Counted from the stretch's first letter, positions 44,059-55,028 are shown. The stretch is 64,000 nucleotides of DNA from Chondrus crispus (GCF_000350225.1 NW_005179001.1:105266-169265), one strand, 5' to 3'. Notes: generated from the sequence alone by a model not told the origin. Numbers and translations: made by a program.

Positions 44059-44060
44059 TA

Positions 44061-44612
44061 CTGTATGCTGTGGGTTTTGCCAAACGTGTTGTTTGGAAAA
44101 TTTGCGTTCAGAAAATCCGAGCAAACTCGCCGCCAAAACACGCGTTTTCGTGACTTTACGGACAGCCATACTGTACCATGGAATGCGTCAGAAGGATTTT
44201 TGCAGAACTCTTTGCGGAATAATTCGAAAATCGTGCTGCGGAAGCTCTCCTGGAAATTTCGAGATTTCATGCATCAGCATTCAAAAATATACTGTTTGTA
44301 CAGTATCGAGCAGGTTGCTTTTCAAATTGATTATGGCCGTACAGCTATGACGCTTGCTTGAACTCTGAAAAGAATGCACGCTCAAGCAAAGACCTCTCTA
44401 ACGCACACACAGAAATTAGCAGAAGCGATATCCCTCGTGATAGTCTTGCCATCACGACCTTCGTATATGCTCACACACTGATGTTCACACAAAAGTATCC
44501 CTGATTATACATTCTGCGAGCTGGTTGTGCTGATCATGCGGGGAGTTTTCAAGAGTGGTGAAGCCATTCGTCCTGCATTTCCCTTGTCTCTCCACGTCAT
44601 CGACCCCACAAC
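44061..44612. other. Intergenic, boundary between mobile block and gene island
   Basis: AT-richer, no ORF of note. Likely contains the promoter of the kelch gene. No mobile-element signature was seen to the right of 44060. Confidence 0.5.
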
Positions 44613-47600
44613 ATGGGGACAGCAGTTGTGTCGGAGATGCTTAGCTGCGCGGGGCGTTCACTGAGCTCCCCGCCTGGTCTGACAGCTGATGCAGCCCCGC
44701 AGGTCACTGATGAAGAGGCTATCTCCGAATCGTTCATTCCCGCAGATTCTGTGTCTGCAGTTTTGATCTCGCCCCGCCGGGTTCTCGTAACTGGCGGTGT
44801 TCTAGCTGATGAAAGAGTACTCCCTCTTACTGTCCTTCGTTTCCTCGACCTCGACTTATCATCACGAGCAGAGCACGCTTGGACGAAACCCCATGCACTG
44901 CGCTCCCGCGGAAAACGCAAGCGTCCTGATTCTGCCTTCCCTGTTTGTCGTATGGAACAGACACTCACATATGTCCCAGAATCTGCGTCACTTTTTCTGA
45001 TTGGTGGCTTGAAGGTAGGTGGCAAGGATGAAGCAATGGCCTGCAAGACCATGTTTGCTTTCGACGTGCGAGCCAAGGTATGGGAGTGCGTGCAAGTCCA
45101 GACGCCCAGGGCGGATAAGGATAATACATTAGGCCCCAGGTTTGCTCACTTGGCAGTTTACGTTCCGCACATCGGTGGGGAGAGCCGATCCTCCAAGGCC
45201 CGGAAAACGTCTGGATATATATTGGTTCATGGTGGATACACGTCCACAGAAGACGACGCACCTTGTCATTCTGTACATGTGTTTGATGTTCGCTCAGGTC
45301 GATGGTCATTGCGAAGCGTTGGCACAGAGGCTGACCCACCTCGTAGAGCGTATCATGCCGGAGTTGCCACCGCTTCTTTCCGCTACTTTGTAGCACATGG
45401 GGGCCAATGCTCCCATTTGGGAGATTCCGGTTTTCTGTCTTCTGACCTCATTATCTTTGACATTATCCGCTCTTGTTGGATTCGGCCCAACTTATTGCCA
45501 GCGTCATGTACTCCTCCCACAGCGCGAAAGCGTCACTGCATGGTTAATGGCATCGGCAAGCACACAGGAGCAATATTACTCTTTGGTGGTGAGCTATGCA
45601 GTGGGTCGTACAGCAATGAGCTTTTTGTCTTGCAGGTCATCGAATCCGATACAACAGATAGATACTTAAACGTTGTCTGGGAAAAAGTTGATATCCACAC
45701 TCCAGAGCGGGGGATGCCAGAGGTTGAACCATCGCGCGAAAGAGAATCAAGTGAGAAGTTGAAAAAGGGAACAAGCGGCAAGAAGTATGGGGCAACTGCG
45801 GGAGGAACTTTGCTTGCGATTCCTGCGTTGAAGAAGTATTTGGTCGTCGGCGGGCGTGGAGTATATGGCGTTCGGCAGAGTCCTCTACTCTTGGACGCCA
45901 GTGAAGTTGAAAAACTAGACCGTTTCGACAATGTCCTGCCGGACGAGCAAGATCACACAGGGATGCGTGGAGCTCCCCGTTCTCAGGGGCTACAGCCTCG
46001 TCCTATGCCCGCAAGAATGCAAACAAGGCAAGGAACAACGAGGGCATCATCTCCGCCCGGCGGAAACCAAAAGGAAAAAAATGCGAACGCATTCGAAGGA
46101 GGCGTGACAAAGGGTTCTAGACATGGCAGAGAATTGCGGAAACGAAATGTCTGTGGAACAGGGATGCCCTCCATGTCTCCAAATACTGATGCAAAGAGTG
46201 TCTCTGAGGAAGGTAATCTTCCCGTCCTACCTAATCTTAGGGTTGCTGCAAACAGTAGAGTCCAAAACGACGAGTCTGGTTCTAGTCGTTTGCCGAGGTG
46301 TGAAGAAGGCATTTTGAATCAGCAGGGTATCGGAAACCCCGATTATCAGCACAGGGTGTCCCTTGTATGTTTGCGAAAGAGAAAGTACGTTACGAGGTCA
46401 TTCGCTTCTCCACCGACGAAAGATGTACAAGTGTTGCCGACCCTGAATGCGAGCGCAGCCGTACTCTCTGAGTCCGGTGGCATTATCCAGAATGTCGTAG
46501 AGAAGGAAGAATCGAGAATGAATTCAGCTCGAGGGAAGGAGCCGGCAGATTTGAATCAGAAGCTAGAACTATCAGCGACAAAACGTCGTCGTGTTGCTAA
46601 TGATGGGATGGAAGACGTGTCGAGACGAGCTGACGATATGCGGTCTTTTTCTAGTAGTGGCCTTGCTCCTGTATCTGAGTTTGTTGCTGCTTCTGACTTG
46701 GCATTGCAAGGGAGGCAAAGAAATAGGAGACCTGTCCGGGGGCGTGTCAGAGGGCAGGGCACGAAGTCAAGAATTCAGTCAGCTCGGAATTTCAATGATG
46801 AAAGTGAAGAGGGACGGACTAATCGAGCAGATGAGGCCTTGGTACGCGAGGGGGCCCGTCGTAGCCGAGACCTACAGGCTGAGAATACAGACCTGAAATT
46901 GGAACGGGATGCCTTTAGGAAAGACAATCTGGACATGAACAACCAGATGAAAAGCCTATTGTCTGAGCTGGAAGGTCTTCGAGCCTCTCGCAGAGAACAC
47001 CAGACACTGGGCAATGTGTCTTCTCGCCTACAGCGATCTGAGACACACGAACCAATCCGCGGCTCTGGAGACGTACAGCAAGACCGCAATTTCGATGGTC
47101 GAACTGGTGCTATCAGTGAGTCGCAGTCTGAAGAACTTCAGATGCTGCAGTCAAAAACTGCAGATCTTCTTGAAGAATACGAGGAAATTGTTGCTGAGAA
47201 GGCGGGATTGAGCAAATCGTTGAAAGAAGCAGAAGAGGGACGGAGAACGTTACAATCTGGGTTGCATTCATCCAAAAACAAACAGGATCAACTTGAAACT
47301 GAGCGAGATCAACTGCGAAAGCAGGTTCGAGAACTGCGGGCTCTGGTAACAGAATTACGAGTGTTTCGGGATTCAGGAAATGTTGACTTGCTCAAATCGG
47401 AAGAGAGGAACTCTTACCTGCAAAGAGATCGCGAGAGGTTAAAAGAGGAACTGCGAGAGAGTAATAGCAAGTTGAGCGAGGAAAAGTTAGAGTTGTCAAA
47501 CACACAAAGGTTGGTGAGCTCCATAAAATGTCAACTCACTGAAGCTCAGAGAAAATACGACGAATTTGATTCAACTGAGAGGCGTTTGAAAGGCGAGTTG

Positions 47601-48260
47601 GGGTGCCAACTGGGAAAGTTGGAGGAGTTGCAGGTGCTTCTGGACCAAACAAAAATCGAAAAGCAGAAGACACAGGAGGAGAACATCAACCTGAGCACAG
47701 AACTTGCAAGTTTGAGGACGGAGTACGAAAGAAGCCAAAACGGATATCAATCAACTCTGCGAGATTTGGAGAAGTCACGCTTTGGATTCCACCAAGGGCA
47801 GAAAGAGGTTGTTCATCTCAAGGGTGAGATGGTCAAAGGTAAGCGTGATCTAAGCCGCGTGCAAAGAGAGAGAGATTCTCTGAGATCGATTGTGAAGAAG
47901 AGAGAGAGTGCTCTACTTGCGTTGCGCCCGGTGTTGACGCAGGTTACAAATAAAATTGACGCTCTGTTGTCAGTTGGACAAGACGTTGATTACTCCCCCG
48001 TGGATGCCGCTCGAGACATTGCAGAGAGCAGATGTGGGACACAAGCACAGGAGGAGCAAGAGGAAGTCGCGGAGATTCAGCCATTTTCCCGTCAAGGACC
48101 AATCTCCCGACGCGGCAAGGAACATAGAAGTTGCGCAGCTGCGCAACTTCTATGTTCGTATGACGGCGGGGACGTTAATGAGATCCCTGCTAAATCTCAC
48201 CCGGAAAATCACGAACTGAGTCGCATTCCGGGCACATCGGAACAAGGTCGACAAGCCTAG
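44613..48260 (+). CDS. Kelch-repeat protein with long C-terminal coiled coil
   Basis: 1,215 residues, single exon. Residues about 45-430 form a kelch propeller: Gly-Gly turns in VLVTGG, LFLIGG, YILVHGG, YFVAHGG, ILLFGG and YLVVGG, each followed by a strand with the Tyr/Trp pattern (VWECVQV, RWSLRSV). Residues about 440-735 are low-complexity and basic, likely disordered. Residues about 737-1115 are a long coiled coil with heptads (LQAENTDLKLERDAFRKDN; LEELQVLLDQTKIEKQKTQE). The layout recalls tip-elongation/kelch scaffold proteins (Tea1-like) and similar kelch-coiled-coil proteins, which act in cell polarity, vesicle or cytoskeletal scaffolding; orthology is not shown. No signal peptide. A 38-bp perfect palindrome lies in the last 140 bp. 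ATG at 44613 is the first in a long open frame with no earlier in-frame candidate. Confidence 0.9.
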   Translation: MGTAVVSEMLSCAGRSLSSPPGLTADAAPQVTDEEAISESFIPADSVSAVLISPRRVLVTGGVLADERVLPLTVLRFLDLDLSSRAEHAWTKPHALRSRGKRKRPDSAFPVCRMEQTLTYVPESASLFLIGGLKVGGKDEAMACKTMFAFDVRAKVWECVQVQTPRADKDNTLGPRFAHLAVYVPHIGGESRSSKARKTSGYILVHGGYTSTEDDAPCHSVHVFDVRSGRWSLRSVGTEADPPRRAYHAGVATASFRYFVAHGGQCSHLGDSGFLSSDLIIFDIIRSCWIRPNLLPASCTPPTARKRHCMVNGIGKHTGAILLFGGELCSGSYSNELFVLQVIESDTTDRYLNVVWEKVDIHTPERGMPEVEPSRERESSEKLKKGTSGKKYGATAGGTLLAIPALKKYLVVGGRGVYGVRQSPLLLDASEVEKLDRFDNVLPDEQDHTGMRGAPRSQGLQPRPMPARMQTRQGTTRASSPPGGNQKEKNANAFEGGVTKGSRHGRELRKRNVCGTGMPSMSPNTDAKSVSEEGNLPVLPNLRVAANSRVQNDESGSSRLPRCEEGILNQQGIGNPDYQHRVSLVCLRKRKYVTRSFASPPTKDVQVLPTLNASAAVLSESGGIIQNVVEKEESRMNSARGKEPADLNQKLELSATKRRRVANDGMEDVSRRADDMRSFSSSGLAPVSEFVAASDLALQGRQRNRRPVRGRVRGQGTKSRIQSARNFNDESEEGRTNRADEALVREGARRSRDLQAENTDLKLERDAFRKDNLDMNNQMKSLLSELEGLRASRREHQTLGNVSSRLQRSETHEPIRGSGDVQQDRNFDGRTGAISESQSEELQMLQSKTADLLEEYEEIVAEKAGLSKSLKEAEEGRRTLQSGLHSSKNKQDQLETERDQLRKQVRELRALVTELRVFRDSGNVDLLKSEERNSYLQRDRERLKEELRESNSKLSEEKLELSNTQRLVSSIKCQLTEAQRKYDEFDSTERRLKGELGCQLGKLEELQVLLDQTKIEKQKTQEENINLSTELASLRTEYERSQNGYQSTLRDLEKSRFGFHQGQKEVVHLKGEMVKGKRDLSRVQRERDSLRSIVKKRESALLALRPVLTQVTNKIDALLSVGQDVDYSPVDAARDIAESRCGTQAQEEQEEVAEIQPFSRQGPISRRGKEHRSCAAAQLLCSYDGGDVNEIPAKSHPENHELSRIPGTSEQGRQA
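48120..48157. repeat. 38-bp perfect palindrome in the kelch gene
   Basis: Half-site GAACATAGAAGTTGCGCAG followed by its exact complement with no spacer. It keeps the reading frame open and encodes part of the C-terminus (HRSCAAAQLLCS). Confidence 0.95.
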
Positions 48261-49128
48261 GCTGCGGATACTGTACAGTACGTGTCGTGAGTGCCTGTCA
48301 CAGAGCATGAGGCTAATGTCTCAAAGCACCGTCTCAATCGTTTGCAGTACACGCGATAAACATCAGACCGCCCCATAGTGGTGAGATTTCTCATAGATTT
48401 TTATATTGCTTCGGTGGACTGCTGTCCTAGACGCCGAGGGTCTAGGCGAATAGTGCGATATAGTATTTCGGTACGAAGTACGACTTACCAAGATCCACTG
48501 AGAATTTATTCACTTATCATTTTCAGTGTATGCGCTTGAAGGTGAGAGGCCTTTGTTCCAATGTCCAGATCAAGGAGTTTGTCATTGAATGTATCCATTC
48601 GTTTGTCAGTAATGCGTCCACTGCGCTTCGTATTGTTTCATGCAGAGTGCTAAGAGGGTTGTGTTTTGCGCAGGTGCCTTGCATTTGGAAAACACAGATA
48701 AATGCACGTTCCTCGCAATGATAAATTTTCACAATCATTGATGTAAAGTTGATGCCATCAATGCTGCAAGTTTCTGCTCCCTTGAGATGTAGGGACATCA
48801 CGTCGTTCCACTAGATGGCTCCTCGTAGCCATGAAACGCAGCTGGTTTTAGCAACACCGACATTAGAAACATGCATTCATGGACCATACGAAGACCAACT
48901 GCTCCTGTGCTTCTGGCCGTCTCCCATCCCTCTGTGATATCATCCAACCTCAGCGCCTCTTCTGTGCGAAACTTATTGAGATTTTACAACCCCCTTTTCT
49001 ACTCAAACATAAATATTTATCGGAAGTAGGTGTCTATGGTATCTCGAGGCTGCCCCTATATCGAAATCTAGCGAGAAAAGTTCAGATACCGCTCCCTACG
49101 GGCCGAAGGCTGGTACTCTTCATCGCTT
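48261..49128. other. Intergenic region upstream of the peroxidase gene
   Basis: 868 bp, no ORF above about 90 codons that looks real, no repeat recognised. Probably holds the kelch 3' end and the peroxidase promoter. Confidence 0.5.
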
Positions 49129-51309
49129 ATGCTGACCATGGGTAACCGGGCGGTGTTGTGTGCCCTATTTTCAACTCTATTTCTCAGTTGCTCATCCCAC
49201 TCCCCGAGATTGGATCTGATTGCAGGAACAGTAGACTGGGACGAGGTCGTGTCAGCAGGTCTTGACCATCATCACAAAGAAGTCTGGGAGAAGCTCCGAT
49301 TCCATAGCTTTCTTGACTTTCTCTTTACGGATATAATCGCAAACTATACCACGATTTCGGCTTCCGAGAAACGAGTGACCTTTCCATCGGGCGAATGGAT
49401 GATACTGGAATTACTTTCTTCTGACGAAGTGCGCGAGTGTATCACATTTCAGATCAAGGATATGAGCCCAGCAGCGATAATCTCCGGCCATAGTCTTTCA
49501 CCTGTATTAATATTTGTCATGGTTGGGCCGTGGACAGGGAAAGTAAAGGAAAGAAGTGTGATTCAAACAGGGTTCAAGTTGATAAATTCGAGTGGCGTCC
49601 AAGGCGACGGAACGGCAGCGAAGCAGATTTTCTCTGCCATGATTCGGACGTCTCACGATACTGCACGCACAAAACTTGGCGCATTTCCCTGCCAGGATGA
49701 TTTTCGCAGTTATGGTGGTACATGTAATAACCAAGAAAACGCAGATTGGGGCTCCTACAACAAAGCACTGAAAAGAATAGGCTCTGGGAAATTCGATCCC
49801 GCTTTTCTTCCAGGAACAAATGATTTCCCTGCAGATGGAATGCCAAATCCACGTATCGTTAGTCGGATCTTGTTTCGACAATCTTCATCGCGTTTATCAG
49901 TTCGCCAGGTAACCTCGATGGCTGTATTTTGGGGACAGTTCATCGATCACGATATAGGCCTCACACCGGACTCGGGCAAAACTGTATTTGAAGAGAGAAT
50001 GGACATTGATATTGTGGAAAAGGAAGACCCCTTTCATTTTCGACATGGAGGAAAATTAGAGTTTGCGAGGTCCAGAGGCGTACTAGACGGAAAGGCGTGC
50101 TGCGGTATAGGAATAGCTGAACGATTTCCCAGGGACCCAATCAATCTTCAAAGCAGCTTTATAGATGCATCACATGTTTACGGATGTCACAGAGAGAGGC
50201 TGAAACCTTTGCGAACCTTCAAAGATGGACAGTTGCGAGTCGGGTTGACACATGAAAATGGGGAGCACCTTCTTCCCAAAAACGCAGTTTCAGAAATAGG
50301 AAGAAAAGTGGAGAATGCGCAGTCTTCCTCAGACAACCATTTCGTTGCAGGTGATATCCGCGCCAACGAACAACCTGTTTTGACCAGTCTCCACACTTTA
50401 TTCATGAGGGAACATAATAGACTGGCAAGGATGCTGGTAGAGAGCTTCCCATGCTGGCAGGATGAAAAGGTGTTTCAATACAGCCGGAAAATTGTTGCCA
50501 GCCAAATCCAACAGCTAACTTATCGGTTTTTTATCCCTGCTCTTCTCGGGAGGAGGCACGGCCTTCGTCAGTATCGCGGATATCATAACAATGTCGATCC
50601 ATCGATTGCTAATTTCTTCTCGACATGTGCCTTCCGTTTTGGTCACAGTATGGTACCGGAGACACTCACACTTCTCGAAACTGGTCGCCGGGCACATTCA
50701 AAATCCGGTACAACTCTGCAATCTGTTTTTTTCGATCCCTCGTTTATCACCGAAATAGGTATAGAAGCTTTGCTATTAGGAGCTTCGCACCAAGTCGCCG
50801 AGTCTGTAGATTGCCAAATCGTCGATTCTTTGCAAAATGAGTTGTTCAAGAATGCCACTGGCGGAGTTGATTTAGTCTCCATCAATATTCAACGTGGACG
50901 TGATCATGGGATTCCGAAGTATAATGATGCCCGAGAAATGTATGGTTTGAGAAGGAAACGGTCATTCGAAGAAGTAACCAGCAATCATACCCTCGCACAA
51001 ATTCTTTCTTCTCTATATACTTCAGTGAATGAAATGGACAGCTTCGTTGGGGGTCTAGCTGAAGATCATATTGAGGATTCAGAATTAGGCGAGCTTTTTC
51101 ACACAGCAGTACGAGACCAGTTCACTAGACTCCGTGATGGGGACAGATTTTTCTATAAGAATACAGATTGGCCTTTGGACATGGCTAACTTCAAACCAGT
51201 AGAGGAGCTGAATCGCGAATCTCTAACCATACAAGATATTATTGCGCGAAACAGCGGTGGCGCGCTTCGAAAAGAAGATTTCGATGAAAACGTATTCCAG
51301 AAAGCCTGA
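49129..51309 (+). CDS. Secreted animal-type heme peroxidase
   Basis: 726 residues, single exon. Signal peptide at the start (NRAVLCALFSTLFLSCSS); ATG at 49129 or the next at 49138 both keep it. After an N-terminal ~185-residue region of unknown fold comes the peroxidase domain: FRSYGGTCNN (about 187), WGQFIDHDIGL (about 268) with the distal His, TLFMREHNRLARML (about 427) with the distal Arg of the R-E-H-N motif, FRFGHSMVPETL (about 503) with the proximal heme-ligand His, and NIQRGRDHGIPKYN (about 586) with the conserved Asn. All catalytic residues of the peroxidase-cyclooxygenase superfamily are present. It should oxidise halides or phenols outside the cell with hydrogen peroxide; in red algae such enzymes are linked to defence and halogen metabolism. 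Substrate cannot be read from sequence. Confidence 0.93.
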   Translation: MLTMGNRAVLCALFSTLFLSCSSHSPRLDLIAGTVDWDEVVSAGLDHHHKEVWEKLRFHSFLDFLFTDIIANYTTISASEKRVTFPSGEWMILELLSSDEVRECITFQIKDMSPAAIISGHSLSPVLIFVMVGPWTGKVKERSVIQTGFKLINSSGVQGDGTAAKQIFSAMIRTSHDTARTKLGAFPCQDDFRSYGGTCNNQENADWGSYNKALKRIGSGKFDPAFLPGTNDFPADGMPNPRIVSRILFRQSSSRLSVRQVTSMAVFWGQFIDHDIGLTPDSGKTVFEERMDIDIVEKEDPFHFRHGGKLEFARSRGVLDGKACCGIGIAERFPRDPINLQSSFIDASHVYGCHRERLKPLRTFKDGQLRVGLTHENGEHLLPKNAVSEIGRKVENAQSSSDNHFVAGDIRANEQPVLTSLHTLFMREHNRLARMLVESFPCWQDEKVFQYSRKIVASQIQQLTYRFFIPALLGRRHGLRQYRGYHNNVDPSIANFFSTCAFRFGHSMVPETLTLLETGRRAHSKSGTTLQSVFFDPSFITEIGIEALLLGASHQVAESVDCQIVDSLQNELFKNATGGVDLVSINIQRGRDHGIPKYNDAREMYGLRRKRSFEEVTSNHTLAQILSSLYTSVNEMDSFVGGLAEDHIEDSELGELFHTAVRDQFTRLRDGDRFFYKNTDWPLDMANFKPVEELNRESLTIQDIIARNSGGALRKEDFDENVFQKA

Positions 51310-53359
51310 TTGCTCCCATATAGAAAACGAAAAAAAGTATATTTCGAGTAGATGCCGGGCAAAATAGACATGAGAAAAACTCTTTTACTCTGAACGCTAT
51401 GAATGTTTCAAACGGTCAATAAATAACGACTCCGAGCTTTACATCGATCGGATATAATTGCCGTTGTCGTCCTACGTTGAGCTGGGACGGTATGGTCGCT
51501 GCCTCTCGACAGGTAGCACTTCTAATTTACCATGTTTCGAGTCTTGGTAATGCAGTGATCATGGGTCATACTTCTGACCGTATATAAAGCACAACACGTC
51601 TACTCTCTCCTAATCTGCCCCGAAAAGTTTTAAAACAAGCATACTGTACAAAAATTTGCACGTCTTTAGGCTCATTTCCGTATCCCCTGCAGTACTATGC
51701 TGCCGCCCCTCTTCTCCCTGCTCTGTCTCCTGCATCTAAATCTCCATCTTGCGCTGGAGCTGTCTCTTAATAACCCTCCCCTCTATCTAACCTTGAATAA
51801 GACCCCGGAGGGCAAATGCCGTACCCCCCTCAGAAATGGCCCTCACGTGCAGCCGTTGCTCAAGGCATCATTCCCGGTACACTCATGTATGTCGCCATGA
51901 TGTGAGAGGTTTTTTCGTCTACCTACTCTATCTCTTTAACCGTCCTTTTGTTTCCGCCTACTGTCCTACTTTTCCCTCACCCCATCCAACTGCTAGCCCT
52001 GCAATAATCGAGGATACTGGCCGAGGGTGCTAGAGGTAAACGACAAAGACAAACTTCATATGATTAACCACTCTCTTTCTTGTGGCGATTGGGCATTCAT
52101 TTGGTCCTTTTTTATAGAGTCCTTACGGTCATCCATGTCTTTCGTTTAAAGACAACCTGGAAGCTCTTTATGTGAATCTCCATCTCCTTAACTACAAATA
52201 ACACACATCTACGTATCTTGCCATCTGTTTATTCCTCTCCCCGATTCATTAAAGCCTCATGCATTCTCTGTTTCTCTCTTCACCCCATTGAAATAATACA
52301 GCCGTATTCTTTTTTCCATTTCATTTGCGGTTTATCTTCGCCTTTCCACTGCGCGAGCCTATTTTGTTCGCCAGCTCTCTTTTCCCACTCGTTTTACTTT
52401 TGAAGCTCACCACTAATTCCTCATATCTGTAGTCTTTCGTTTTTCATGTACTGTAACTTGTGTAGCATAGTCTCCTATTGTGTAGTGACCTCATTTGAGG
52501 CACCTTTTCAACTTATTTTTTCCCGACATGTGCGTACTCAATAAGAAAGAAAAGATACCCTCACCACCGCAGATTATTTCTGCGTTGCAGAAAGATGGAG
52601 TTTGGTGAGATCTGCATGTCCTTTCCAGTCGTTTTTAGAAATGTCTGGAAAAGAAGCCTTTCTGAACAACCTTAAAATGTAGTGTTGATATTTTCGAAAC
52701 CAAACAATCCGTTTAAAATCTCAACCGGCTCTATAAAATAAATTATATTCTTAGTTTTTAAATGCATTCAAAACTTCTATCCTGATGTTCTGCAAGATGC
52801 TTTTGCCGAGGTCAACTACGAAAAAGAAATGGTGTCCAAATTGACTTTTTAACATTTTGATTTTAATGTATTTTCTTGCAAAAAAATGGCTTCATTTGAT
52901 TCGAAGACGGACCTCATACAGTATAACAAACAATATGCAGACACTATTGTTTGTCACCTAGACACTAATGCAGTGCTATTTCAAAAGGTAGCACACTTCA
53001 AACATCACACCCGCTATTATTTCGCGATTGTGCGGAAGTCCGCAATTCAAGCAAACATAAGACTTTTCCTGGGTCAGATAACTCTCTCTTTGCCGTAGAG
53101 AAGAACTGTTAATCAAATATTGTGCGTTAGAGTCTGAGAGTGGCAAAATTACCTTTTCTAATAGCGAGAGGTGCAATTTCGTACTAATGATTTCCTTTCG
53201 TATTCCCTGCATATTTCTGTGACACTAGAGGCTATAAAACATGGCTCATGGCACCAGGTTTTCACTGGAGAAGACATTCGGGAAAAGCTCACTGGCGATT
53301 TTACAGGCCAAAAAGTATAGACGGAACCATTTTTTAAAACGTTTCGGACTTTAATAAGA
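51310..53359. other. Two-kb intergenic region
   Basis: No credible gene. 51690-52430 is pyrimidine-rich on the plus strand. A 67-codon frame at 51697-51900 has a hydrophobic start but follows from that composition. 52500-53350 is AT-rich. The right end is presumably the promoter of the secreted protein gene. Confidence 0.45.
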
Positions 53360-54349
53360 ATGGGGGTGCAATTACATGCTTTCAACCACGTCGAGAGTAT
53401 CCTTACCCTGTCCATCGTCTGTTTTTTTTTCGTGTGTGCCCGGTCAAGTCCTGTGCAGTTGCCAATCGAAGTGAAAGCAGCAGGGCAGGCGAATCGTATC
53501 GGAAAGATTAATTTCGCGGCAGATAACAAGGGCGCTCTATTTGTTAACGGAATGGAAAAGGGTTCCGTTTCACATTGGAACGAGTTCAAAACTATTTTAG
53601 TTCCACTCTCGAAGGGAGATGTCATTTCTATTGTGGCTGTTGACTACGGTGTGTGGTACGGGGTCATTGCCAACCTGGAATACGACGGAAAGCAATATGG
53701 AACTGGTGGCGAGCACTGGAAAGCGAGGAAGAAATTTGATCTTGCGGGCGTTAAAAACAAAAACGCATGGATGCTTCCCGGATACACCACCTGTGGGTGG
53801 AGGAAGGCGCAAACTCGCCCTCGAGAGAACGAATATTTTGCAGGAAAGGCAAAGGACTTTCCGGCAACTCTCAATGCCAAATACGTGTGGGCGAAAGACG
53901 CAGGTGAGAAGAACACAATTTTCATGAGGCTTGTTGTGGGTGGAGAAGTTTGCGGTGATGTGACCACATCTCCGCCTACAACTGCAGAGCACACGGAGGT
54001 CTCGACAAATACACAGGGGAGTGGAGACGATGAGAGTGAAAACGCGGGCATGGTGGGGCAATCAGATGACTCTGGAACAGAAGTGTGCCCATGCAGAATA
54101 GTTCCTTCTGGTTCGAAAGGAGTTTGTTGGGAAATGGTGGAAGAGGGCGAGGGTGGGAGTCGTTGCACTTCGAGAGATTGTGAGGAGCGGTATGAATGTA
54201 TGACTAATGATATGGATGCATCTCTGCTGTGTATGCGAGGATGGGCAAAAGAACGTGTGATGCATCTTCCTTCCAGTACAGGTACGGAAGATAGATGCGA
54301 AATGGTATCTATCCAACCGACCATGTTCTATCGCCCGTATAATGTGTAA
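53360..54349 (+). CDS. Secreted Cys-rich protein, unrecognised family
   Basis: 329 residues, single exon. N-terminal hydrophobic segment (about 14-28, LTLSIVCFFFVCARSS) is a signal peptide. Residues about 33-190 look like an all-beta domain: FAADNKGALFVNGMEKG, ISIVAVDYGVWYGVIANLEY and WAKDAGEKNTIFMRLVV suggest a jelly-roll, galactose-binding-like or PA14-like extracellular fold, seen in algal cell-wall proteins. A Thr/Ser/Glu/Asp-rich linker (about 198-235) leads to a Cys-rich C-terminal part with about nine Cys (CPCRIV, CWEM, CTSRDC, CMTN, LLCMRG, CEMVS), probably disulphide-bonded. No catalytic motif is visible. Function unknown; export to the apoplast is the only firm inference. The peroxidase upstream on the same strand is also secreted, but the 2-kb gap gives no evidence of co-regulation. 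Confidence 0.78.
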   Translation: MGVQLHAFNHVESILTLSIVCFFFVCARSSPVQLPIEVKAAGQANRIGKINFAADNKGALFVNGMEKGSVSHWNEFKTILVPLSKGDVISIVAVDYGVWYGVIANLEYDGKQYGTGGEHWKARKKFDLAGVKNKNAWMLPGYTTCGWRKAQTRPRENEYFAGKAKDFPATLNAKYVWAKDAGEKNTIFMRLVVGGEVCGDVTTSPPTTAEHTEVSTNTQGSGDDESENAGMVGQSDDSGTEVCPCRIVPSGSKGVCWEMVEEGEGGSRCTSRDCEERYECMTNDMDASLLCMRGWAKERVMHLPSSTGTEDRCEMVSIQPTMFYRPYNV

Positions 54350-55028
54350 GCGGTATTTAATGGTGTCATGCGGAAAGCACATGTCAGTTTGCCGTGTTGA
54401 TGAGTGATAGCATGAAAAAGGTAATAAGGTTGCCCCACCATAATTGACACAATCTTTGCTCTCGACATTAAAGTTTTTGAGGGATTGAACGAAAAGGTTT
54501 GATGGGATCTTTTTTCAAGAGGCAGATAGTGAAATTTTGCTGCGATGTAATCAACTTTTAAGCACAACTTGAGTTGGGTAAGGAAGCCTACTAGAGAAAA
54601 TGTCAGGCTGAGGAAGGGTCGATGGAGCAAATCATGACATCCTTGGTGCTCGACTCCTTGCACTAAAGAGGAATAGTCTACTGTGAACGAGGTGACACAG
54701 TAAACATACAGCAAACCATACTGTACATCTAATGATTTCGGAATCACGTTGGCACTGGATTTAGGTCGCTCGAATTACCCAAAATATTTCATTGAAATTG
54801 CATGAAAAGTGAATACCTTTACAACAAAAAATAATTATCGAAATTTACGTTTTCGCCCGACGCCCACCCGATCCAATCCGACCGCTACCGTCGGCGCCCG
54901 CCGCTCGCAATCCCTGCAACTGTCTCCAGAGCGAACATTCACTTCGTGCGTCGCGGACAGCCGTTTGCCTGTCCTATCCGCAACTTTGCTGTTTCTCACT
55001 CGTCGAAGTCTATCATCAACGTGCCGCG
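54350..55028. other. Intergenic region with RPL8 promoter
   Basis: No gene recognised. The last ~180 bp (54850-55028) turn GC- and C-rich, as expected for the 5' leader of the ribosomal protein gene. Confidence 0.5.

Noticed and set aside
51697-51900. 67-codon frame with a hydrophobic start
   Set aside because: Leu/Pro-rich because the strand is pyrimidine-rich; no promoter or similarity.
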